This document shows, in pieces, positions 1-9,155 of a stretch of 64,000 nucleotides of DNA (position 1 is its first letter; every line of letters begins with the position of its first letter). The translations under genes and the position numbers were made by a program. The notes under the pieces are model-generated. The model did not search any database, was not told the origin of the DNA, and saw only the letters and a program-made list of their open reading frames with translations. This DNA is from Paraburkholderia sacchari (GTDB lineage: Bacteria; Pseudomonadota; Gammaproteobacteria; Burkholderiales; Burkholderiaceae), in the NCBI RefSeq assembly GCF_000785435.2, contig NZ_JTDB02000001.1, positions 434,001 through 498,000 of the forward strand, read 5' to 3'.

Positions 1-180
1 TCCTCTTAGTCTTCGTGAAATGGGTGCGTTGGCGTATGGCGGGTGCGGTCCTGCGCGCCTGCAGCCGGACCGACATCATACCGGCACTCGCCGCGCGCCT
101 TCAGCGAAATTCCTCGAAATCCCCTCGAAATGCGTAGTGAATGTTTACACACGCCTGACAAGTTATTACAATCAATAAAA

Positions 181-205
181 GCAAATGAGAATCATAAGCA
201 TTTGC
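181..205. promoter_or_regulatory. Fur-like operator upstream of the TonB-dependent receptor
   Basis: Seven-base arms GCAAATG and CATTTGC flank an AT-rich core containing GAGAATCAT, which resembles the known Fur box pattern of repeated GATAAT/ATTATC units. It lies about 90 bases before the receptor start, where a promoter would be. Ferric-siderophore receptors are classically repressed by Fur with iron, so an iron-dependent operator fits. The match is partial, so this is a reasoned call. Nothing else is seen in bases 1-180. Confidence 0.6.
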
Positions 206-293
206 AAAAAAGATTCAACACAGGATTCCTTTGACGCGGGCGGCGCGTGACGCCCGGCTCAAGACGTCTCCGCCTTCGATCCAACCGCTCACC

Positions 294-2558
294 ATGTCCG
301 TCCTCTTCCCGACGCCGATGCGCGCTGTCGCGTCCGTTGCAGCCCTCTATTGCTCCGGTTTTTTTGCATCGCCCGTTCACGGCCAGACCACGCAGCCGGC
401 ATCCGCGATGCCTGAGGCAGTTGCCACGCCAGCGACAGCAAACGTCACCAACGCCCCCAGCGCCGCCGAAGCCACGCTGCCCGCCGTCAAGGTGATATCG
501 GCAGCTTCGGAGATGCAGGCGAAGACGCTCGACTCGTACAAGTTCACCTCGCCACTCATCGATACGCCGCGCTCGGTCACCGTGATTCCGCAGGAAGTGC
601 TCAAGAAGAAGAACGTCACGACCTTCCAGGATGCGCTGCGCACGGTGCCCGGCGTCACCTTCCTCGGCGGCGACGCGGCCGCGAACCCGTCGGCGGACCG
701 CCCCGTGATTCGCGGCTTCGAGTCGCGCAACTCGATTTTCGTGGACGGCATGCGCGATTCGGGCGTGCAGAACCGCGAGACCTTCGACGTGGAGAACATC
801 AGCGTCATCAAGGGCCCGGACTCGGTCTACGCAGGGCGCGGCTCGGTGGGCGGCAGCATCGACATCACCACGAAGACGCCGCTAAACGACAATTTCTTCA
901 ACGGCAGCCTCGGCCTCGGCACGGACAGCTACCGCCGCGCGACCATCGACTGGAACCAGAAGCTCGACGACACCACCGCGATCCGCCTGAACGCGATGGG
1001 CCACGACGCCGACCAGCCGGGCCGCACCGACATCTACAGCAAGCGCTGGGGCGTCGCGCCGTCGATCGCGTTCGGCCTGAACACGCCCACCACGGTCACG
1101 CTGAGCTACTACCACCTGAACAGCTACGACATGCCCGACTTCAGCGTGCCATTCCGCTCGACGGGCGGCACGCCGGTGCCCACCGACCGGGGCCAGTTCT
1201 ACGGCCTGAATGCGCGCGACTACCGGCGCGGCCAGAACGACACGGGCGAGATCAAGGTGGAGCATCGCATCAACGACGCCTGGAAGATCAAGAACACGAC
1301 GATGTTCGGCCGCTCGACGCTCGATTACATCGCGACGAATCCGCAGCTCACGAGCGCGACTTCGAACATCCTGAGCCTGCAGGCGAAGAGCGGCAAATAC
1401 GCGACCAACAGCATCGCGAACCAGACCGAGGCCAACGGCAAATTCGACCTCTACGGCATGCGCCACACGTTCACGGCGGGCGTGGAGTTCAGCAACGAGC
1501 AGAACCGCTACGAGGGCTATCTCGTCACGGACTCGAAGGGCAACAACATCCGCACGGGCGGGCCTTGCTCGGTGGCCTACAACTGCACGCCGCTCGCGTA
1601 CTGGAACCCGAATAATCCGTGGACCGGCAGCGTGCTGCTCAACGGCGACAAGGCCTTCCCGGGGCCCACCACGAACACGCAGACCAACATCGCCTCGGCC
1701 TACCTGTTCGACAGCGTGCAGCTTTCCGAGCGCTGGATCTTCAACGCGGGGCTGCGCTTCGACCGCTATGACGTCACGGCGCAGCAGGCGGGCGTGCCCG
1801 ATCTGTCGAACACCTCGAACCTCTTCAGCTACCAGTTCGGCCTCGTGTTCAAGCCGGTGCGCACGGTGAGCCTGTACGCGTCGTACGGCACGTCGGCGAA
1901 TCCGCCGGGTTCGAACTCGGGCCTCGGCGGCGGCACCGACCAGATCACGGCGACCAACCAGGACCTCGCGCCCGAGCGCGCGCGCAATATCGAAGTGGGC
2001 GCGAAGTGGGACGTGCTCCAGGAGCGCCTGTCGCTGACCACCGCGCTGTTCCAGACCGACAAGACCAATGCGCGCGTGAGCGACGGCCTGGGCGGCACCA
2101 TCAACGCGGGCTCGCAGCGCGTGCGCGGTTTCGAGTTCGGCTTCGCGGGCAACGTGACGAACAAGTGGGCCGTGTTCGGCGGCTATTCGTATCTCGACGC
2201 GATCACGACCAACGCGGGTCCGACCAGCCCGCAGAATTCGGGCTTGCCGATGGTGATGGTGCCCAGGCACAACTTCACGCTGTGGACCAGTTATGACGTG
2301 ATGCCCAAGCTCGCGCTGGGCGCGGGCGCTACGGTGTCGAGCGAGATGTATGCGTCGGTCACGTCGACTACGCGCAAGTGGATTCCGGGCTACGCGCGCT
2401 TCGACGCCTCGGCGACGTGGCGCGTGACGAAGTCGGTGGACTTGCAGCTGAACGTGAACAATATCTTCGACAAGAAGTACTACCAGAGCGCGTATCCGAT
2501 CTACGCGACCTGGGCGCCGGGCCGCTCGGCGATGGTGACGCTCAATTTTTATCAGTGA
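294..2558 (+). CDS. TonB-dependent siderophore receptor
   Basis: Outer-membrane, TonB-energised uptake receptor of the ferric-siderophore class; the ligand cannot be read from sequence. The ATG at 294 gives 754 residues with a signal peptide of about 30 residues ending near SPVHG. An in-frame TTG at 231 would add 21 residues of polar sequence before the signal peptide and is less likely. A TonB-box-like LPAVKVI lies near residue 62. The plug domain follows (about 90-200, with SVTVIPQEVL and GGSIDITTK), then a 22-strand-type barrel ending in MVTLNFYQ, the usual aromatic C-terminus for outer-membrane insertion. The Fur-like box upstream implies iron repression, and a strong terminator follows the stop. 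Catecholate/hydroxamate receptors of the Fiu/FhuA type are the closest class. Confidence 0.9.
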   Translation: MSVLFPTPMRAVASVAALYCSGFFASPVHGQTTQPASAMPEAVATPATANVTNAPSAAEATLPAVKVISAASEMQAKTLDSYKFTSPLIDTPRSVTVIPQEVLKKKNVTTFQDALRTVPGVTFLGGDAAANPSADRPVIRGFESRNSIFVDGMRDSGVQNRETFDVENISVIKGPDSVYAGRGSVGGSIDITTKTPLNDNFFNGSLGLGTDSYRRATIDWNQKLDDTTAIRLNAMGHDADQPGRTDIYSKRWGVAPSIAFGLNTPTTVTLSYYHLNSYDMPDFSVPFRSTGGTPVPTDRGQFYGLNARDYRRGQNDTGEIKVEHRINDAWKIKNTTMFGRSTLDYIATNPQLTSATSNILSLQAKSGKYATNSIANQTEANGKFDLYGMRHTFTAGVEFSNEQNRYEGYLVTDSKGNNIRTGGPCSVAYNCTPLAYWNPNNPWTGSVLLNGDKAFPGPTTNTQTNIASAYLFDSVQLSERWIFNAGLRFDRYDVTAQQAGVPDLSNTSNLFSYQFGLVFKPVRTVSLYASYGTSANPPGSNSGLGGGTDQITATNQDLAPERARNIEVGAKWDVLQERLSLTTALFQTDKTNARVSDGLGGTINAGSQRVRGFEFGFAGNVTNKWAVFGGYSYLDAITTNAGPTSPQNSGLPMVMVPRHNFTLWTSYDVMPKLALGAGATVSSEMYASVTSTTRKWIPGYARFDASATWRVTKSVDLQLNVNNIFDKKYYQSAYPIYATWAPGRSAMVTLNFYQ

Positions 2559-2584
2559 AGCTTTGAGCCTGGGATGTAAACGAA

Positions 2585-2626
2585 GCAGGGGGTGCCTGAA
2601 GTACAACGGGCGCCCCCTGCTTTTTT
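2585..2626 (+). terminator. Rho-independent terminator of the receptor gene
   Basis: Two 12-base arms, GCAGGGGGTGCC and GGCGCCCCCTGC (one G-T pair), enclose a 12-base loop and are followed by six T residues, 27 bases past the receptor stop. On the opposite strand the hairpin lacks a proper T run, so it serves mainly the plus-strand gene. Confidence 0.85.
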
Positions 2627-2657
2627 GCGGGATTTGCTTTTCCGAACTTACTGTTCC

Positions 2658-3458
2658 TTACTCGCCCGCAACCGTGACCGAAGCCTCGGACGTGAACATC
2701 ATGAACGTAAAGCTCTCCTGCAGATAGAGGCGCACGGTGTTCTCGTCGTGCGACGAATAGCCGATCGAGACGTCCTGGCCCAGGTGCAGCGCGAAGTCGC
2801 CGCCGCGCGTCGTGAGGATGCTGCCGCCTTCGAGCGCCGGCGCCCAGATGATCTCGCCTTTCACGAGGCGGCGAATGTGCTCGAGAACCGGGTAGCCCGA
2901 ATCGCTCGCCTCGCTCACGGCAGTGTAGGCGTCGGAGCCGAGCAGCACCGCGTACGGGCCGTCCACGCCTTGCAGACGCAGTTGCTCGAGCGCTCGCGCG
3001 ATCACGACGGGGTAATCGGCCACGTCGGCGGGCATTTGCAGGATCGGGTTCGAGGTGCCTTCGCGGATGCCCGTGATTTGCGCCGACTTGTAACCGTCGA
3101 AAATCGCGCGGTCTTCGGCGAACGCAAGACGCGTGGCCGCGTCCTTGGCGGGCTGCCAGTCGGAGTCTTGCGCGCCGCGCTCGACGTCGTCGATGGCTTC
3201 GCGCGACAGCTCGAACGGCACGCGCAGCTCGACCAGCGCCTTCACTTCGCGCTGGCGCGCGCGGATACCTTCGAGCGGCGATTCGATGCCGTTCTGGTGA
3301 CCCGTGCCGATGCCGGCGAGATCCACGCCACCGGGGCCGTTCACGTCCACCACGCGGCGGCCCGCGAGCGAGCGTTTGAAGGTGCGTGCGACTTCTTCTT
3401 CGATTTGCGACCACGCCGCCGAGGAAATGGGCGCCAGCTCGCGATGGAGATTATTCAT
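2658..3458 (-). CDS. Encapsulin shell protein (family 1, linocin M18-like)
   Basis: Shell subunit of a protein nanocompartment with the HK97 phage-capsid fold. The start at 3458 (MNNLHRELAP) is preceded by a good ribosome-binding site (AAAGGAG) and gives 266 residues, the usual family 1 size; the open frame extends further upstream only through the end of the DyP gene. Seen motifs typical of the family are an N-terminal MNNLHRELAPI segment, RRVVDVNGPGG near 40, GTSNPIL in the middle, and a C-terminal stretch with YLQESFTF. Such shells self-assemble in the cytosol and enclose cargo that carries a C-terminal targeting peptide. The upstream DyP peroxidase overlaps this gene by 8 bases and carries such a peptide, so the pair is a translationally coupled two-gene operon. 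Confidence 0.93.
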   Translation of the reverse strand: MNNLHRELAPISSAAWSQIEEEVARTFKRSLAGRRVVDVNGPGGVDLAGIGTGHQNGIESPLEGIRARQREVKALVELRVPFELSREAIDDVERGAQDSDWQPAKDAATRLAFAEDRAIFDGYKSAQITGIREGTSNPILQMPADVADYPVVIARALEQLRLQGVDGPYAVLLGSDAYTAVSEASDSGYPVLEHIRRLVKGEIIWAPALEGGSILTTRGGDFALHLGQDVSIGYSSHDENTVRLYLQESFTFMMFTSEASVTVAGE

Positions 3459-4530
3459 GCCGGGGTGCTCCTTTGAGAGATCCAATGGCGAGCGAGCCGT
3501 CCGCGCTGAGCGCGGCGGCGGGCTCGAATGAGGGTTGGCTGTCGATGCTTGCATCCACCGCTCCGGCCAGGCTCGGCTCGCGCTCGGCGAGCGCTTCGAG
3601 CAGCGGCTGCGAAGGCACGAAGAACAGGCTGCCCGTAACGGCGCGGCTGAAATCGAGCAGGCGGTCGTAATTGCCGGGCGGCTTGCCGACGAACATGTTT
3701 TCCAGCATCTGCTCGATGGGCGCGGGCGAGCGCGCGTAGCCGATGAAGTAGGTGCCGAATTCGCCCGAGCCGGGCCGGCCGAACGGCATGTTGTCGCGCA
3801 CGATCTTGACTTCGTCGCCGTTGGCGTCGGTGAGCGTGGTGAGCGAACTATGCGAGCAGCTCGGCTTGACGTCCGCGTCGAGCTCGATGTCCTGGAGCTT
3901 CGTGCGCCCGATGATGCGTTCCTGCGCCTCCACGGTCAGCGCGTTCCAGCCCTTCATGTCGTGCAGGTACTTTTGCACGAGCACGTAGCTGCCGCCCGCG
4001 AACCCGGGGTCTTCATCCGCGCCGATCACCGTGAAGTGCTCGGCGTCGTTGCCGGTGGGGTTTTCGGTGCCATCGACGAAGCCGATCATCGCGCGCATGT
4101 CGAAATTGCGGAAGCCGTGCACTTCGTCCACGGTCGTGACCGCGCCTTCGAGACGGTTCATCAACTGTGTGGCCAGCTCGAAGCACAGGTCGGTCTGGTC
4201 CGCGCGGATGTGCAGCAGCAGGTCGCCCGGCGTGGCCGCGGCCACGCGCTCGCCCGAGCCGAACTCGCGGAACGGATGCAACTCGGCCGGGCGCGGGTCG
4301 CCGAACAGGCGATCCCATGCGTCAGACGAAAAGCCCACTACGCACGAGAGATTGCCGCTCGGCACGCGCTTGCCGACCGCGCGCGCGAGGTTGGCGACGT
4401 CAGCGCACCAGGCGCGCACGGTCGCGCGGCTCGCGGCGTCTTCGTTGACGGTCGCGACGATGAAGATCGCGCTGCGGGTGACGGTGGTGGAGACTGGCTG
4501 GGGATCGGGCGTTGAAATGGGCTGCGTCAT
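3451..4530 (-). CDS. DyP-type peroxidase with encapsulin-targeting C-terminus
   Basis: Dye-decolorising heme peroxidase, 359 residues from the ATG at 4530; the longer open frame begins with a low-complexity Pro/Asn/Lys stretch and is unlikely to be translated. The family GxxDG motif is present (GFVDG, residues 150-154, catalytic Asp153). The likely proximal heme ligand is His227 (in PSCSHSS) and the distal Arg is Arg245 (in IVRDNMPFG), so the active site looks intact. The last 16 residues contain DGSLAIGSLKG (344-354), matching the encapsulin cargo-loading peptide known from other DyP enzymes, joined by an Ala/Ser/Pro-rich linker. The peroxidase is therefore very probably packaged inside the shell encoded immediately downstream. 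Role: peroxide-dependent oxidation, probably oxidative-stress defence; the natural substrate is unknown. Confidence 0.94.
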   Translation of the reverse strand: MTQPISTPDPQPVSTTVTRSAIFIVATVNEDAASRATVRAWCADVANLARAVGKRVPSGNLSCVVGFSSDAWDRLFGDPRPAELHPFREFGSGERVAAATPGDLLLHIRADQTDLCFELATQLMNRLEGAVTTVDEVHGFRNFDMRAMIGFVDGTENPTGNDAEHFTVIGADEDPGFAGGSYVLVQKYLHDMKGWNALTVEAQERIIGRTKLQDIELDADVKPSCSHSSLTTLTDANGDEVKIVRDNMPFGRPGSGEFGTYFIGYARSPAPIEQMLENMFVGKPPGNYDRLLDFSRAVTGSLFFVPSQPLLEALAEREPSLAGAVDASIDSQPSFEPAAALSADGSLAIGSLKGAPRHE

Positions 4531-4753
4531 GGTGTGGGCTGGTCGCTTGACTGGATTCGGCGTCGGGGTTGGCTTGGGGTTGGCTTGGGGTTGGTCTGTG
4601 GTTGGCTTGTAGCGGTTTCGGGCACGGGCGCAGGCACGGCGCGCCGCGCGTGCCGGCTGACCGCATAGTTTAGCCAAACTCGCGGAAACGGGCGGTTTGC
4701 AGGCGAGTGGCCTGGCGTGCGACGATAGGCATCGTCACAGAGCTTTACATGGG

Positions 4754-4811
4754 ACCGGAGTAAGTGCTGAAGCACTTACTCCTGCCGACAGCTAAAGCGC
4801 TAAGTCCGGTC
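4754..4811. promoter_or_regulatory. Nested inverted repeat before the small gene at 4832
   Basis: A perfect palindrome with 12-base arms (GGAGTAAGTGCT, GA spacer, AGCACTTACTCC; 4757-4782) sits inside an outer pair GACCGGA (4753-4759) and TCCGGTC (4805-4811). An AGCTAAAGCGCT segment, itself nearly self-complementary, lies between them. The block ends about 20 bases before the ATG at 4832, so as RNA it would form a structured leader; as DNA the palindrome could be an operator. It lies in the 301-base gap between the divergent DyP gene and the small gene. No T run follows, so it is not an ordinary terminator. Confidence 0.55.
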
Positions 4812-4831
4812 GACAGTTCGAGAGGGACGTC

Positions 4832-5107
4832 ATGTGGGATCACACCGAGCATGAAGGTTTCGAAATCTGGGTGTTGCCGATTCCGGCATTCGGCCCGCGC
4901 TCGCCCGAGCCGCTGTTTCACTACAGCGGCTACATCTGCCGCCATGGCGCGGACGCGCATGTGGAAGGGCGCAGCATCCGCTTCCACGATCTGATGCGCA
5001 ACCATGCTGGCTCCGACGCCGCGCTGGACGCAGCCTATGCCGACGCGCGCAAGCGCATCGACCGGTTCCACGCCACGGGGAGCTGGGGTGAAAGCCAGGG
5101 CGGTTAG
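4832..5107 (+). CDS. Small conserved-looking hypothetical protein
   Basis: A 91-residue acidic, soluble-looking protein starting MWDHTEHEG, with a plausible ribosome-binding site (GAGAGGGA) nine bases upstream. It contains a predicted helical C-terminal half with spaced Ala and Arg. No signal peptide, membrane segment or metal motif is visible. High third-position GC and the structured leader suggest a real gene. I do not recognise the family. It is divergent from the DyP-encapsulin operon and convergent with the membrane fusion gene downstream. Confidence 0.65.
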   Translation: MWDHTEHEGFEIWVLPIPAFGPRSPEPLFHYSGYICRHGADAHVEGRSIRFHDLMRNHAGSDAALDAAYADARKRIDRFHATGSWGESQGG

Positions 5108-5135
5108 CGCGCGGGTCAGCGGATTCAGGGTTTGC

Positions 5136-7199
5136 TCAGCGTCCGCCTGAAACGATCAGCGTCACGGAGCGGCCCTCGCAGCCCTCGCTGCCGGGCTTGG
5201 TGATCGCGCGCCAGCCTGCGGGCTGGCCGGGTGCGGCCAGTACGGGGGCGGTGTCGTCGTGGCTGCCGGCATAAGTCACCAGCATATTGAACGGCCAGGA
5301 CGCGCGCCGCAGGCGCTCGTGCACGAGCGAGCCCACCCAGATCGGCGTGGGCACGGCGTCGTTCGCCGTTTGCGCCGGAGCCAGCGCATAGCCCGTGGGC
5401 CAGAAGCGCAGCACGTCGCGGCGGCTGCCGGGGCGCGCGATGTCATCGGGCAGATGCGGCAAATGCGCGCGCTCGAATACCAATGGCGAGGGCATGCCGT
5501 TGTTCAGCTTGGGCAGCAGCGGCAGCGCAAGCGCGTCCACGTTCGGCGCGACCAGCGAGAGCATGCTCTTCAGCGAGAATTGCGCGCCCTCGCTCCAGCC
5601 GGCGTCGCGCAGCGCCGCGCGCAGGTCGGCGGCGCTGGCGGCCCACTGGATCGTCATCGGTTCGCGCCGCTCGCCTTTCATGTCGATGCGGTAGCACGCG
5701 AATGTCCTCCAGAGCGAATCGGTCCATACGAGCTGCGTGACGGCTTGCGGCGGCGCTTCGGCATGCGAGGCGAGCGCCACCTCGCGCTGCGCCGCGCCGC
5801 GCTGCAGCGCGAAAGCCAGCGCAAGCACTGCGAACACGACGGACGGCATGAAGTTGCGATTCGCTGGCCGCTGCGGATAGCGCCACAGCGAGAGCAGCAC
5901 GACCATCCACACCCAGATCGAGGCGAAGGCCGCGCCGCCAATGGCATCGGAGAACAGGAAGCGGTCGAAATAGAGCCCCGCGAACGTCACCGCCACCACG
6001 ATCCCATTGCCGAGCATCGCGACCATGGCCGCCTGCACCACGTTCACGCGCCGCACGAGCAGGAACATCGCGAAGCCATAGACGATCACCATCGAGGCCA
6101 CGCGGTCGCTCGGGAACACATAGGCGCCCACGTGGGCGGCGCCGGCGATGTCGTGATGGATCGCCACGCGCAGCACGACGATGAGGACCTGCGAGACGCC
6201 CGCGGCGAGCGCCCAGTAGCCGATGGTGCGCCAGCGCCGCTCGAGTGCGAGCCAGAGCGTGACGATGGCCACGAGCGCCGCGAGCGTGTAGTTGCTGCCG
6301 AGCATTTCCACATGGGCGAGGACGTCGTCGGCCCAGGTGGTGTGGATCGAGCGCAGAAACTGGCGCACCGACTGGTCGATCTGCACGAGCGGGGCGCCGT
6401 GCAGCAGATTGCTGAGCACGTAAGAGAACACCGCCGCGCACACGGGCACGAGCGCCGTGACGGCGATGAGCGCGCCGAGCGCCGGCTCCCGCGGATCGAG
6501 CGTCCGCGCGAGACGGCGCGCCGCCGGGCCCCGGTGGCCCGCGGCCCAGCCCGCCACCGCGCGGCGCGAGGCGCTGGCCCAGGCGTCCAGATGGCCGAGC
6601 ATCATCCGCGTGACGCTCCACACCAGCCAGCCCGCGAACACGATGATCGCGAGCGCGACCACGAGCCGGAACGATACGGCGCCCGCGAGTTGCAGCGATG
6701 CGCCGAACACCACGCCCGGCAAGATGTGCGCGGGCGCCCAGACGAGCGCCGAGATCACGTTCATCACGAAGAAGCGCGTCGGTGACATGTCCGCCATGCC
6801 CGCGACCACGGGCACCACGGCGCGCATCGGCGCGACGAAGCGCGCGAGAATCACGCTGCGCGTGCCGTGGCTCTGGAAGTAGACCTGCGCTTTCTCGAGG
6901 ATCACGGGGTAGTGGCTGAACGGCCAGACCTGCGCGATCGAGTCGCGATAGCGGCGGCCGAGCCAGAAGCTCAGCGCGTCGCCGGCCACCGCGCCCGCGA
7001 TGGCCCAGGCGAACAGCCAGCCCAGATTGAGCGCGCCGGTGCCGGCGAAGGCGCCCGCGATGAACATGGCCGTGCTGCCCGGGAAAAACGTGCCGACCAG
7101 CGCGAGCGATTCGACGAAGGCGGCGAACGCCACGAACGCGAGCGTCCAGCCCGGATAGTCGGCAAGCAGGTGCAGCAACTGGGCGTAGGCGTGCTCCAT
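5136..7199 (-). CDS. DedA / PAP2-like / LssY-like membrane fusion protein
   Basis: A 687-residue inner-membrane protein starting at MEHAYAQLLH; upstream in-frame codons look non-coding. Residues 1-200 form a DedA (SNARE-associated) domain, with VGTFFPGS, GDALSFWLGRRY and LARFVAPMRAVVP, the family's GxxxGR-like and FxRFxPxxR-like motifs; DedA proteins are linked to lipid scrambling. Residues about 255-460 are a PAP2-type multi-helix region, but the phosphatase signature is broken: the PSGH position reads PSDR (363-366), and the later Arg/His motif reads YFDRFLFSD. The C-terminal 190 residues form a soluble domain like that of LssY. The family is often annotated as bifunctional DedA/phosphatase PAP2, but here phosphatase activity is doubtful. 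Confidence 0.85.
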   Translation of the reverse strand: MEHAYAQLLHLLADYPGWTLAFVAFAAFVESLALVGTFFPGSTAMFIAGAFAGTGALNLGWLFAWAIAGAVAGDALSFWLGRRYRDSIAQVWPFSHYPVILEKAQVYFQSHGTRSVILARFVAPMRAVVPVVAGMADMSPTRFFVMNVISALVWAPAHILPGVVFGASLQLAGAVSFRLVVALAIIVFAGWLVWSVTRMMLGHLDAWASASRRAVAGWAAGHRGPAARRLARTLDPREPALGALIAVTALVPVCAAVFSYVLSNLLHGAPLVQIDQSVRQFLRSIHTTWADDVLAHVEMLGSNYTLAALVAIVTLWLALERRWRTIGYWALAAGVSQVLIVVLRVAIHHDIAGAAHVGAYVFPSDRVASMVIVYGFAMFLLVRRVNVVQAAMVAMLGNGIVVAVTFAGLYFDRFLFSDAIGGAAFASIWVWMVVLLSLWRYPQRPANRNFMPSVVFAVLALAFALQRGAAQREVALASHAEAPPQAVTQLVWTDSLWRTFACYRIDMKGERREPMTIQWAASAADLRAALRDAGWSEGAQFSLKSMLSLVAPNVDALALPLLPKLNNGMPSPLVFERAHLPHLPDDIARPGSRRDVLRFWPTGYALAPAQTANDAVPTPIWVGSLVHERLRRASWPFNMLVTYAGSHDDTAPVLAAPGQPAGWRAITKPGSEGCEGRSVTLIVSGGR

Positions 7200-7393
7200 C
7201 GGGAAGGCGGTTGGGGGCTGGCGGGGCGGCGGTTGATCGGCAAAGGTCAAGGGGCAAGGGGCTGCGCCCCATGCGCAATATAACCGGCTGCGCAATTACG
7301 CGTGTGGAGCGGGAGCGGCCGGCGCGTCCGTGATGTTCGTACGCCCGTTGTGTCGATTACGTCGGTCACGTCGGTCACGTCGCCAAAAGCAAT

Positions 7394-7426
7394 GCGCCCC
7401 GCAGTGTGCTTGACGCTGCGGGGCGC
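7394..7426 (-). terminator. Hairpin, probable terminator of the actP operon
   Basis: Perfect 11-base arms GCGCCCCGCAG (7394-7404) and CTGCGGGGCGC (7416-7426) flank an 11-base loop. On the minus strand the hairpin follows the actP stop by about 40 bases and is trailed by ATTGCTTTTGG, a short T-rich tract. A direct repeat of GTCGGTCAC lies just beyond, around 7361-7379. The remaining gap to the DedA start holds no gene I can support. Confidence 0.6.
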
Positions 7427-7463
7427 GACGGTGCGCAAAACGGCGCCGATGTTTGTCAGTGCC

Positions 7464-9155
7464 TCAGTGCTTCACGGCCTCCATCGGCAGGAGCCCGGTC
7501 TGCCCGTAGAACTCCTGCGCGGCGAACGCCTCGCGTTCCTTGCGCGCGCGTGCGCTGGTGTCGAGCCGCGAGACCGCCCAGATGCCGGCGAACGCGAGCG
7601 GCACCGAGACCAGCGCGGGATTGTCGAGGAACACGGGAGCGTGCGCATGATGGAGCACGTCCACCCAGACCGACTTCGAGAACACCGTGAGCAGTACCGA
7701 GGAAATGAGCCCGAGCACGCCGCCCGCCACCGCGCCGTGGGTGGTCATGCCGCTCCAGAAGATCGACATCACGAGCACCGGGAAGTTGGCGCTGGCCGCC
7801 ACGGCCGCGACGAGCCCCACGAGGAACGCCACGTTCGCATGCTCGAACAGGATGCCGAGACCGATCGCCACCGCGCTGAGCACGAGCGTCGCCACGCGCG
7901 AGATGCGCATCTCGCGCTGCTCGTTCTTGCGCCCGCGCGCCAGCCAGCTCGCGTAGAGATCGTGCGAGACCGTGGTCGCGCCCGAGAGCGTGAGGCCGGC
8001 CACCACGGCAAGGATCGTCGCGAACGTGACCGCCGCGATGAAGCCGTAGAACAGGTTGCCGCCCACCGCCTGAGCGAGCTTCACGGCCACCATGTTCGAG
8101 CCGCCGAGCAGGTCGGTCGTGAGATGGAAGTGGCCCGCCGCGTCGACGCGGAAGAACTCCGGATGCTGCGCGAGCAGCGCGATCGCCGAAAAGCCGATCA
8201 CGAACGTGAGCAGGTAGAAATAGCCGATGAACCCCGTCGCGTAGAACACCGACTTGCGCGCTTCCTTGGCGTTGGGCACTGTGAAGAAGCGCATCAGGAT
8301 GTGCGGAAAGCCGGCCGTGCCGAACATCAGCGCGATGCCGAGCGAGAGCGCGTTGAGCGGGTCGCGGATCAGCTTGCCCGGCGCCATGATGGAGAGCGCG
8401 CCCGGGTGCACGTTGACGGCCTCGCGGAACATCTCGTTCGGGCTGAAGCCGAAGTGCGCGAGCGCGAGCACCGCCATGAAGGTCGCGCCGCACAGCAGCA
8501 GCCCGGCCTTGATGAGCTGTACCCAGGTGGTGGCCTTCATGCCGCCGAAGAACACGTAGATCACCATCAGCGCGCCCACCACGATCTCGGCAATCCAGTA
8601 GGGCAGGCCGAACAGCAGCTCGATGAGCTTTCCCGCGCCCACCATCTGCACAACCAGGTAAAAGATCACGACCATCAGCGCGTTGGCCGAGGTCATCAGG
8701 CGGATCGGGCCTTGCTCGAAGCGATAGGCGATCACGTCGGCGAACGTGAACTTGCCGAGATTGCGCAGCGGTTCGGCGATCAGGAACATCACGAACGGCC
8801 AGCCGACCAGGAAGCCGATCGAGTAGATGAGGCCGTCGAAGCCGAACATGAACACCATGCCCGAAAGACCGAGGAACGAGGCCGCCGACATGTAGTCGCC
8901 CGCAATCGCGAGACCGTTTTGCAAGCCGCTGATGCCGCCGCCGCCCGTGTAGAAGTCGCGCGCGGTGCGCGTGCGGCGCGCGGCCCATTGCGTGATGCCG
9001 AGCGTCACGAGCACGAACAGCAGGAACATGCCGATGGCGACAGGGTTGTGCTGCGGCTTGGGCATGGGCGCGGCCGCGGCGCCCGGGATATTGGCGAGGG
9101 CGAGGTTGCTGACGGCTGTGAGCGCGAGTGAGCCGAGAAGGCGACAGAGCTTCAT
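7464..9155 (-). CDS. actP: Sodium:solute symporter of the ActP (acetate/monocarboxylate) type
   Basis: A 563-residue inner-membrane symporter of the SSS family. An N-terminal signal-like segment, then about 13 hydrophobic helices, with the ActP-like [20 protein letters not shown] segment (66-85) and [14 protein letters not shown] following. The start at 9155 overlaps the DUF485 stop by four bases (ATGA), the classical yjcH-actP pairing. ActP takes up acetate and other short carboxylates with Na+. Here it sits at the end of an acyl-CoA catabolic operon rather than beside acs, so the substrate may be the acid degraded by that operon; this is inference. Confidence 0.88.
   Translation of the reverse strand: MKLCRLLGSLALTAVSNLALANIPGAAAAPMPKPQHNPVAIGMFLLFVLVTLGITQWAARRTRTARDFYTGGGGISGLQNGLAIAGDYMSAASFLGLSGMVFMFGFDGLIYSIGFLVGWPFVMFLIAEPLRNLGKFTFADVIAYRFEQGPIRLMTSANALMVVIFYLVVQMVGAGKLIELLFGLPYWIAEIVVGALMVIYVFFGGMKATTWVQLIKAGLLLCGATFMAVLALAHFGFSPNEMFREAVNVHPGALSIMAPGKLIRDPLNALSLGIALMFGTAGFPHILMRFFTVPNAKEARKSVFYATGFIGYFYLLTFVIGFSAIALLAQHPEFFRVDAAGHFHLTTDLLGGSNMVAVKLAQAVGGNLFYGFIAAVTFATILAVVAGLTLSGATTVSHDLYASWLARGRKNEQREMRISRVATLVLSAVAIGLGILFEHANVAFLVGLVAAVAASANFPVLVMSIFWSGMTTHGAVAGGVLGLISSVLLTVFSKSVWVDVLHHAHAPVFLDNPALVSVPLAFAGIWAVSRLDTSARARKEREAFAAQEFYGQTGLLPMEAVKH

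Noticed and set aside
882..2606. Long minus-strand open frame across the TonB receptor gene
   Set aside because: Arg/His/Ala-rich translation with no domain is the shadow of a high-GC gene on the other strand; the same applies to the other long antisense frames over mdh, sdhA, acnA and gltA.
7360..7382. GTCGGTCAC tandem copies as regulatory iterons
   Set aside because: Two and a half copies downstream of a terminator hairpin, with no replication or regulatory gene nearby.
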